Shown piece by piece: positions 55,531 through 64,000 of a stretch of DNA of 64,000 nucleotides. Every line of letters starts with the position of its first letter. Within the stretch, counting starts at the first letter, position 1. The DNA comes from Rotaria sordida (taxonomy: Eukaryota; Rotifera; Eurotatoria; Philodinida; Philodinidae), in contig CAJNOL010000699.1 of NCBI GenBank assembly GCA_905250125.1, forward strand, positions 1 to 64,000, written 5' to 3'. The position numbers and the translations under genes are program-made. The notes below the pieces were generated by a model. It was not told the origin of the DNA, searched no databases, and saw nothing but the letters and a program-made list of their open reading frames with translations.

Positions 55531-58500
55531 CATAGAAAGTTTTTTATCAAACATAATTCAGATTTGACTTCCCAGTCGAACAAAGGATGGGTTAAAAGAC
55601 TAGTCACTTTTCTAATAGTAACGGCAGGTCTTGTTTCATATTTTTCTCAAAACAGACTGGTACATGACCAGTCCGATATCATTTATAGTCCAGAGAACAT
55701 ATCCTGACTACTCGACTGACTGGAGTCATTCTATTTATTATGTCTAGTCATTTTATTGACATATTCAACTATCCTGTCGCATATCCAAAAAGATTTTAAA
55801 TCGAAAAAGTAAGAGCGTCTGGGACATTGCATACAACGAGTTATAATCTGATGCAGTGATCGAGTCCGAACTAGACTAAATGATAGAAATGTAGAGATCA
55901 ATGTTAGATCCAAAGGCATATATATTATATCGGGTTTAGAACAGTTGCCCGCCGAATATTTGCTCGGTAGAATACTTGCTCGTAAAAATGCTTTGAAGTA
56001 AACATATCTATGAGATATATGAGAATATCCTTTAATATTAACACAAGTAAATGAACAACAACAGAAAACAAACACGAGACTCTAGAAAGATAATAAACGT
56101 TCGATATGTTTTAACTGATCGTTGATGTCTGTATGTCAATCTTGAACTAAATTGTGTAATCGTTGGTTTAAGGATTCGTTTTTTCGTTTTTTCGTTTTGA
56201 TGATTGATCATCAGACATAGTGTTAATGATATTCGAATATATATTATTTTCTTTTATTAATTTATCCATAAATGTCCATAATGTGAGATATTTACATTGA
56301 AATGGCCGGTTCAATTTTCGATGCATAGAATTTTTCACACGCGCTGCCATATTCCAGAGATTAATGGGGAATGTTGCTGTTCGTCTTGAGCGTCCCCGAA
56401 GACAATCGATGCAGTCAATTTTCTTTTGAATTCTTTCATTTACGATTAAATGGTCATTGCATTCGAGAAAAATTATCCTCGGTAGGAACTATCCGGATCC
56501 GAATATATCACTTATCTCTCGATTAGATGATTGAACAATATGATCAAATTATCAACTTCTACATGTCAATAGACATTCTAAGTTATTATTTAATAGAATT
56601 TTACTCAGAGTTTCTTTAGTTTTTGATATGAATAAAAATTAGTTAGAGAAAATAAAATAAGATAAATTTAGAAATTATTCTTTTTTTTTTTGAGATAAAT
56701 TTTGCCTGATCGCTGGAAACTCCATGTTATCAATTTATATTTAAAAAAAACAATTATTCTTATTAAATATAAAAATAAATTAAAAATAGCTTGAAGGTGA
56801 CAAAAATGTTTTTTTCTACCGTAACTCAAGTTTATTTTAGATTCCAATTTTTGCAATCAAAATTTAAAAATAAACTAAATTTTTGTAATTTAATTGATTT
56901 TATAATCTAAATTATTAAGGTTTAAATTAAAAATAAACTATTATTTTAATAGAAAATATTTTATCTTATCCTCTTAATAATAATACCGTTTGATTCTTAG
57001 TTAAACCTAATAGGGAAATAATATTTTGTTCTACTAATCTAGTCGAGATATAGTTGCAGAACATTCCTCAAGAAGGATATGCCAAATATTTCAGGGTAGA
57101 TCTGACTGGTAGTCTGGACACTTTAGACTAATCATATAAGGCGTTCTCACTATATTTTTGCTAGTCTGGGTTAACATTATTTCTATATATGCATCGAAAT
57201 TATTTTTTAGTAAAGAAAAATGCATTGAAAAAGACATAAAAATAAATTTCGATTGATGAAGATGTTATATAACATAAATTGAGAACTTTTATGATTACAA
57301 ACTATTCGAATCATTATTTATTAAGGTTAAATCGACAAAAATTTTCTTCTGAAAAAAAGTTTTTTTTTTAAAGTCAGATGAAATTTGTTTTTTGAGTTAA
57401 AATAAAATTGATTTTGTTGAAATATATTTTATAAAAACTAGTATATTAAATTAGTGAAAACAAAATATGTAACATACCACTCGTAAACCTTTTTTATTAT
57501 ATTGATGAGGAACGAATATTCCAAACCTATTGAAAACAATTCCAATAAGAGATTGACCAATTTCCATACCACGTTGTGGGTCTTGCATATCAATTCTAAA
57601 TCCACTTTCAGAAATGGCACTAATCATACCAATCAGAGAAAGAGCCTAATATAGAGGGTGTCCCAAAAGTAAGGAAACACAGAAAAAATTCAATATCTTC
57701 ATTGCGGCTTGAGCAAGCGAGCTAAGTTTTTTTTATCAATGATGGAACCATCCTCAAGCTTTATATTGATAAAGACATGCCTAAAGAAACCCTTTGTTAA
57801 TTATTATTATTGATCTCAACAAAAATAATTTACTTTTTCACAGGTCGGAAATAAAATAATATAAAGGACGGTGCAAAAGTGACTTTATCGAAAATAAAAT
57901 TGAATATCTCCATTACAACTTCAGCCAATGAGCTAAGTTTTTTATAAATTCAAGAGGCACGTTCAAGGTTTATATCCATAAAGGCATGCATAAAGAGATC
58001 CTTTGTTAAGTATATTATTTTATTTTTTATCTGTGAAATAGTAAAATTTTTTTGTTAAGATCAATAGTGATACTTGACAAAGGGTCTCGTTAGGGATGTC
58101 TTTGTGGATATAAAGCTTGAACATACTTTTTGAATTGATAAAAAAAAATTAGCTCGCTTACTCAAACCTTAATGGAGATACTCAAGTTTTTCTGTGTTTC
58201 CTTACTTTTGAAACACTCTCTATAATATATATATATATCATCAATTAAAAATAGATTATTAGAATTTCTATGAATAAATTTTGAAAATTTCTCTAAGAGT
58301 ATGAATACTGTTAGAGAAAGACTATATTATCGATTTAATAAAACTATGAAACAATTTTATTTAATAAAATAACCTTTAGATTAGAATGAAACATAGTTGA
58401 TTTTCATGTTTATTCAATAGATGAAGATAATCTTACATTAATTCGAATAAATCTCTTATCTTATCTTATATTATGTCAGAATTGAGTAAAAGAATAGTTA

Positions 58501-58979
58501 AAAAAAAACGATTACTCTTCTTAATTTATAAAAACCATTGATTATTTATTGTTTTTATTTATTTAAACAAGATGATTAATGTATTTTTATTAATAATATA
58601 GTTTATCTCAATATTTTTTCGAAAAACTCAACCAAAAAAGAATTTCTTTTTAAAAAAAATAATTCTTCGAAAATTTTTGAATTTATCTCTTTAAATAACT
58701 AAAGAAAAATAATCTCGAACTATAATAAAATTCCAAATATATTTATTTGATTATTTCATTTTCATGTTACTTTTAAAAAGTATCTATTCTTTTTCATATT
58801 ATCTAGTTCATATAGATATAAAAACACTAAAAATTTACAAGACACACGCCAACTATAATTAGAAGAATTTTACGAGTTCGTTCTATTTCAGGATCTTCAT
58901 TCAATGACAATGGTATGGATATAGGTATATAAGGAGTATTGATCATACCCACTTTTTCACTTCCTTGTTCGTATTGCAT
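54942..58979 (-). CDS. Four-TM membrane protein, 4 exons, unknown family
   Basis: Exons 58979-58839, 57645-57478, 55281-55075 and 55019-54942 join in phase 0 throughout to give 197 aa. The ATG opens MQYEQGSEKVG. TM1 is made across the first junction (ILLIIVGVCL|ALSLIGMISA). A loop (RIDMQDPQRG) is followed by a hydrophobic stretch; then across the second junction KKGLRV|FAWLSIIELIIY leads to TM3, and an extracellular-type loop and TM4 (ITLFFVIIISIACFILT|III) lead to a short basic tail ending IQQI. Exons 3 and 4 are confirmed by a paralogue at 63.4 kb with the same boundaries, the same 55-nt intron length and conserved ends. Exon 2 starts directly beside a MITE. The long introns (1.2 and 2.2 kb) hold transposon debris. 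No tetraspanin CCG or claudin motif is seen. Confidence 0.72.
56168..56490 (-). mobile_element. Mutator-like (MULE) transposase C-terminal fragment
   Basis: The minus strand is open from about 56490 to the stop at 56168. It contains CLRGRSRRTATFPINLWNM, then KYLTLWTFMDKLIKENN and a lysine-rich end. RR..P.FPI.LWN followed by W.F...L..E is the usual tail of MULE/FLYWCH-type transposases. The expected RTNN.VEGWH block is missing or changed. It lies in intron 2 of the four-TM gene on the same strand. No terminal repeats were found. Confidence 0.5.
57654..58220. repeat. TA-flanked mariner-type MITE with three arms
   Basis: Ends GAGGGTGTCCCAAAAGTAAG (left) and, reversed, GAGAGTGTTTCAAAAGTAAG (right) are followed by GAAACACAGAAAAA on both sides. 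TA lies at 57652-57653 and 58221-58222. Unusually there are three copies of the ~185-bp arm: two in direct orientation (57654-57842 and about 57864-58040) and one inverted (about 58041-58220). No coding frame. It sits in intron 1 of the four-TM gene, eight bases from its 3' splice site. Confidence 0.8.
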
Positions 58980-61566
58980 TTTTATTATGCGTCGTTTAAT
59001 CTGTAGAATAACCGATGGAGAATACAGATTATCGAATTAGTAATAACGAGAGAAAAAGAATAAAAAATAAGCGAGATGGTATCTTTTCTCCCGTCGAATT
59101 TATTACATACTATAGAGAACAGCAAAAAAAAAAACAAGTCGATACTAATCGTAGTAATGCATTCCTATGCACAGAAAAATAAGGGAACTAATAAAATAGT
59201 ATACTCTACAACTTTCAGCGTCATCAGAGTATATTGACATTTGATCTAGTCAAAAAAAAAAACAACGGATGTTTCTTCAATTTGATTTATTCCATGCAAT
59301 GATTGAAAATATTTATTCTTTTTAGATTTTTTTTCTCTTGATGATAATCGTCTACACTTCGTTATCGAAATAAATTGTCGAGGTATATTCTGTAGTTTGA
59401 TGTTTGAAGATTTTACCATTCTTTCAAGAATCTAATATGGTGATTGTACTATTTCAATCCGAATAAAAGAAAAGAATAAATATACTCAATCATCAATAAT
59501 ATTAATATTATTTCAGTTTTAATTACTCTTCCACAATAGTTTACATTTATTTAAAACAAAATTAATTTCAAACTGTTTCGAATGTATTAGCTTTTTTTCT
59601 TCCGTGGATTTTAGCAATAAAATATAACAGAAGAAAATGATAAATGTAGAATTGTTTATATATGTTTTATTATGTTAGTATCGAATTCTTTGCCCTAAAT
59701 AAATCTTTTCATTAGAGCTCATTTAAACAGGTTTTTTTTTTTGACTGACTATCAATGATAATTTTATATCAGAATGTGTACAATTAACAATATTCTATTA
59801 ATAATTGAATATAAAAAAATCTTTAACCCATATTTAATTGATTAAAATAAAAAATTTAATACTCTGAAGATTCTAAAAATATGACAAGAATATTATTTAC
59901 ATGATTAACTAACTTTTTTTTGCTCTTCAATTTATATTAACAAGCATCAATTGACATTATCAAAAGTTAATCAATAATCAATAATCAAAAATAAGTAGTT
60001 AAATGTTCGATTAATAGATGGAAGTATTCTATAAGAATATATATCCTATTTATATAATAGAATTTATTCTACCTCTTATATCAATATCGATGTCAAATGA
60101 AAAAAATATATCTCAATCTTCCATTAAACAATTGAATAGAGGATAGATCTACTTATGCAAACATAAATCATTTTCATGCTTTTCTCTAAATTGATTATCT
60201 TATTGAATATGTGATTATTTTTATCATGGGAAGAAAATAAGTTCTAAAACAAAATGAAAATATGTTATACTATCGAAATAAATGTTAATTGGTTAATAAG
60301 ATTTAAGACTATTTTTGTCAAGACGTTAACTATAGAACAAATTTGTATAATTGATATTGGATATGAATTTTGTTTTTACGTTATACGATTTAGAAGATGA
60401 AAATAAGCGGAAACAAAAACTCTAATCAATATGAATCGTTTTTGTCATTTGATAAAGAGTAGACAAATAATATTGATCGATTTAATTCAATGATTTCAAT
60501 GATATGTTATCCACTTGAGTTTTTCTATTTATGATTATCTTATTTAAATAAATAGGGAGGAATTTTTCGAAAATTAATATCTAAGAGAATATTTATCCTA
60601 AAATTGATTTCATATATATTTTTAATTTTGATTAAAATCATTTTTTCATCTTTAGAATAATTGAAGAATATAAAAATGATTTTTTTTGTTCTAAATAAGA
60701 GAAAAGCAAAAGTTCCTATTTGAAATGAAAATATCTATAATAATTCAATAATATATTTTGTTAGAGATACGAATATAAAATAAAAACTAATCTATCAAAA
60801 GAGCTCTTCATAGAGAATATAAAATAAATTAATTTAACAAATATCTATCGAATTAAATAGATTTTAATTTAACTAAAACAAAATGATTATCTTTTCTAGA
60901 ATAAACAATTTTAAATGATCGAAATTGTGATAACTCAATATTGATCTATATAAATTTTAAAATAATTATTATGATTAAAACTAGCTCTTCAAATTTATGT
61001 TAACTTAGTCAAAATGATCATTGGTTTTATTTTCGAATTGTCTAGAATTTAATATGAAGGAAGAAAAACAATAGATTGATATAATAAAATATCTCTATAC
61101 TATAAGAAGATTTTTTTAACAACTGTCTTGTATTAACAAATATATAAAGATATTTTACATCCCAGAAAATAAAATTATTTCTTGATTGAGAAACTTTTTT
61201 TCTTGATAAATAATATTGTTAACATTCGACAAGGCAAACATTAAAAAAAAACGTTTAGCCTATTCAATAAAACTGAATTAAGAAATAAAGTCATTCTACT
61301 AAACTCTAGAAGTCAAGGTTATCATCAAATTAACATAGTATGAAATAATATTATATATTCGATTCGTTTTTTTTCTCAATCTAATTAATTCTATTAGAAT
61401 ATCTATATAATTATATACAAGTTTTATCATTTGATTTTTTAAACTTTTCATAAAAATAACGAACCTTTCTTAGTCATTCTCTAATGATTATTATTTAAAT
61501 CTATAATGACATAGTCACATTTTTTATTCTAGTTAGAAGTTATTCAATCTTTTAGTCAAACAAACA
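58980..61566. other. Gene-free stretch upstream of four-TM gene
   Basis: A CTACAG acceptor-like site just before the ATG (about 59000 on the minus strand) suggests a 5' UTR intron. Otherwise AT-rich DNA with no supported gene. Confidence 0.4.
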
Positions 61567-62316
61567 TTATAATGTTTTGGAATCATGACGAGAAGTTGAA
61601 ATAAAATCTCTAAGACGATCAACTAGATGAAAGTGTTCATTGAGATAACCTATTGTATAAGTAATATACATTAGGAGACCCCATAGTTTAGCATAAAATG
61701 AACCATCACACCCAACTATTATTCCATATATACTCAAACTGAGACCAACAATTAATTGCCAAGCACCTAACACAACAAGAATTGGATATGCATTCCAGAC
61801 ACCAACAAAATGTGGATACATAAATGTATGCAGAAGTGAATTAGAAACAATTGTTGGCCATTCATATGATACATCACCAAGTAAACTAGCTAATACTACT
61901 GATGGTGTTGTTTGATGATGCCAACGAAAATGCATAAGTACTGGGCTTTTATTTAAAATAACAAAGTAAATATCAGTAAATTCCCATAATTTACTCAAAT
62001 AGAATATATACCAAATAAGAGCATATGAACCTTTTGGTGTTGATCTATGACATAATAATCGATTCCAAGAAATAAATCTATAATCTCTATATGCTATTAT
62101 ATTAGTTAATAGAAAAGTAACACCTGAATATATACCAATAAGCAAATTATTATAACGTTGAATACGACGTAAATTTATTGGTTTAGTACGATTAGCCATT
62201 AACATTTCTAAACTACATGTTATTATGAAATGAATAATCGAAATAAAAACAAGAAATTTCAAAGATGTCAATGGTGTTCGACCAGGTACAAATACAAAAT
62301 CATCAGGATGCCACAT
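61567..62316 (-). CDS. ELO-family fatty-acid elongase with altered histidine box
   Basis: Condensing enzyme of very-long-chain fatty-acid elongation, ER membrane. 249 aa, single exon, slightly short for the family (270-300 aa). Several TM segments are visible (FLVFISIIHFIITC, LIGIYSGVTFLLTNII, LIWYIFYLSK, IVGLSLSIYGIIVG, LWGLLMYITYTIGYL). Family motifs: LSKLWEFTDIYFVIL (for KxxExxDT), then MHFRWHHQTT where HxxHH is expected, and NSLLHTFMYPHF (for the HxxMYxYY box). The histidine box here is His129-x3-His133-His134, shifted by one from the normal spacing. C terminus is basic without a clear KKxx ER signal. A TTTCGTAG acceptor-like site just before the ATG could mark a 5' UTR intron. The gene lies between the two copies of the four-TM gene. 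Confidence 0.83.
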   Translation of the reverse strand: MWHPDDFVFVPGRTPLTSLKFLVFISIIHFIITCSLEMLMANRTKPINLRRIQRYNNLLIGIYSGVTFLLTNIIAYRDYRFISWNRLLCHRSTPKGSYALIWYIFYLSKLWEFTDIYFVILNKSPVLMHFRWHHQTTPSVVLASLLGDVSYEWPTIVSNSLLHTFMYPHFVGVWNAYPILVVLGAWQLIVGLSLSIYGIIVGCDGSFYAKLWGLLMYITYTIGYLNEHFHLVDRLRDFISTSRHDSKTL

Positions 62317-63123
62317 TACTACGAAAAAAAAACTCGAACTTAGAAATAGTAATCTGTTTAATGTTATATATTGGTATAAATTTACACATAAAAAATATAT
62401 TTCTATGCTTACCGATTATTGAAATAAAAGGTTCTTCTTTTTTTTTTCTCACACTTAAATATGTGAATAGTAGTAGTTTTATTCTCACTTTTTGTTTCTG
62501 TTCTTATTTATAGAGGTTGAAGGATGGTGCAATACTTGATAACAAGTTATATCTTATTTCATCATAATTATATCGTCATGTTACATTAGCTCAGGATAGG
62601 TGAGTTACGTTTTCGTTCGAATTCAATTCATTATAACCAATGATTATTATATTATCCGAGAATTTTTATCTTTCTCAGGGACACAACTTGTTCAACTTTG
62701 TCCAACTTTTTCCAAATAATAAACCGAAAATCTTTCTCAGATAATAAACGCTACAGATAATAACAAGAAAATAGGAGTTTTTTAATTGATTGTCTTTTCT
62801 ATTATATATGAGTTGTTATGATATACTCTTACCTTGACATTGATTCTGTCTAATCTACAATTTATTTCGTTTTATTATACTTAGGGCATTCAAAAACTAG
62901 TGATAATAATAGTTTAATACTCTATAGTAACCTTGAAGAAATATTCCTTTTTTATGTGATCATAGAGAAAAAGAATATTTTTTTATTATTATTTGAGTTC
63001 GAAAATCCTCAAGAATTCATCACTGGCAGAATTCCAAGAGATGTCATAATAAAAAAATTAGCCTGAAGATAAAGTAGCAAATCTGGTTACATAATGGCTC
63101 TTATAAACTTTTTTTTTATTCGA
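62317..63123. other. 5' flank of ELO gene, no gene
   Basis: AT-rich with no supported frame. Probable promoter region of the minus-strand ELO gene. Confidence 0.4.
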
Positions 63124-64000
63124 ATGAATAAATTGATTTTATTGGTTCTTTCCATAAAAAATATTTTTATCATCTTAATATAATATAAGGAAAGTTTCAA
63201 CTATATTTATTCTATTCGATAAATATAAGAGAATGACATTTGTCATCAGAGATTATCTCAAATAAAATATAATTATTAGATTTACCAAATTATCGATAAT
63301 ACAAAGATCTTTGAGATTTATTTTCGGATTTCTCGATAAGAAAGAAATAATAAATGATAAACTAGAACAAAGCGTGGATAGAAGTTAAAAATGATTAAAA
63401 TGTTGAGTAAATGAAAAGTTAAACTTGTTGAATAGGTAAAGATTTTTTATGATTAATAATTTTTGCCAATTTGAAGGCAAATTTAACAATGATTATCTAG
63501 AAAATAAAAAAACGTCTAATATAAATATAAATGAATAAGATAAAAACTTACTGTAAGAATACAATCAGGTATATATAAAAAAGCGCAAAAGAAAGGTCCT
63601 TTTTGCGTCTTAATTATGCGAGTGGGATTTTCCCCGTAAAGAGTAGATAAGTTAATGTCATTTGAATTTGTCATACCAATGATGAACAAAGCTAGGATTA
63701 CAATTCCAACTATAATCAGTGTTATTATATTCAACCATGCAAACTAAAAGTTAAATATTAATATATCAGTTTAAATAGAAAGATTTTATTCGAAAAAAAA
63801 AAAAAATCTAAGATGTTGTTTTAGCTATTTAAATGAACTATCGAATATTGATGGATATGTAAAAGATCTCGAAATAAATAAAATTGTCAAAAGTCGTTCT
63901 ATTTTTATAGATTTAAAAAAAAAAGGCTGATCCTATCGTCTTTAAATTGATTCATTTTGTTGATGTTTTCGATCTCGAAAAGTAATGAAGATTAATTCGA
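63124..64000. repeat. Segmental duplication, copy 2 (cut by window end)
   Basis: Same-orientation copy of 54542-55530. Its last bases (GATGTTTTCGATCTCGAAAA) still match copy 1 near 55494-55513, so it continues past the window. Confidence 0.85.
63419..63743 (-). CDS. Four-TM membrane protein paralogue, last two exons (5' part beyond window)
   Basis: Second copy of the gene at 54942-58979. Exons 63743-63552 (64 codons) and 63496-63419 (25 codons plus stop) are separated by a 55-nt intron of the same length as in copy 1. Exon ends match: it opens FAWLNIITLII and closes with DCILT before the donor; the last exon reads IIIVKFAFKLAKII and ends IQQV. The middle loop has diverged strongly (NDINLSTLYGENPTRII versus AANLTYDHFITYDN) while the TM-flanking ends and last exon are conserved, which argues for coding constraint at the ends and rapid change in the loop. 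Upstream exons must lie beyond 64000. Confidence 0.72.

Noticed and set aside
55731-56075. 114-codon minus-strand frame near the MULE fragment
   Set aside because: Considered as an upstream MULE part, but no transposase motif is present and the composition is random.

Overview
The window reads as a very AT-rich (roughly three-quarters A+T by eye) eukaryotic nuclear genome with short GT-AG introns (43-56 nt is common), small genes, long gene-poor stretches and many DNA transposon remains. The gene mix is animal-like (a GULO-type lactone oxidase, an EF-hand protein, PIG-L, ELO) combined with genes more typical of microbes or fungi (glutathionylspermidine amidase, a CSR1-type Sec14 protein, a MIPC-synthase-like GT32 enzyme, an AKR of plant/fungal type). 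That mixture plus tiny introns fits a rotifer, probably a bdelloid. This is inference; no marker gene proves it. I saw no retrovirus-like, LTR or other capsid- or envelope-bearing element.

Layout. 0.1-1.5 kb: three-exon L-gulonolactone oxidase. 2.1-4.6 kb: a minisatellite inside an inverted repeat, then a decayed hAT transposon. 5.0-5.9 kb (-): secreted, apparently GPI-anchored glutathionylspermidine amidase. 8.5-9.3 kb: four-EF-hand protein. 9.6-16.3 kb: decayed mariner and several inverted-repeat elements. 16.6-17.7 kb: CSR1-like CRAL-TRIO lipid-transfer protein. 17.9-25.2 kb: a complete but inactivated Helitron with recognisable termini, whose first bases are split by an intact PIF/Harbinger-type transposon. 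25.6-26.8 kb (-): aldo-keto reductase. 28.4-29.6 kb: a foldback element, then a 643-bp mini-transposon with nearly identical 110-bp inverted repeats that encodes only a FLYWCH zinc finger. 29.6-42.1 kb: no genes, with a ~390-bp palindrome and several repeats. 42.1-45.7 kb: GT32 glycosyltransferase and PIG-L deacetylase, both glycolipid enzymes. 49.5-50.7 kb: decayed mariner with TIRs and TA flanks. 52.3-54.3 kb: orphan coiled-coil protein with a myristoylation-type N terminus. 54.9-59.0 kb (-): a four-exon, four-TM protein gene recovered by reading exons directly. 61.6-62.3 kb (-): ELO elongase with an odd histidine box. 63.1-64.0 kb: a duplicate of 54.5-55.5 kb carrying a second copy of the four-TM gene that runs off the end.

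How things fit together. Several enzymes act on lipids or glycolipids (GT32, PIG-L, ELO, CRAL-TRIO), but they do not form a unit beyond proximity. The most interesting material lies in the mobile DNA. The Helitron promoter carries three runs of heat-shock-factor sites and a 15-unit array of nuclear-receptor-like half-sites just upstream of a TATA box. The FLYWCH mini-element repeats one 16-bp site four times in its terminal repeats and encodes a DNA-binding protein that could bind it. The 100-N gap at 54.6 kb appears to be only a few bases in reality, judged from the duplicate copy at 63 kb.
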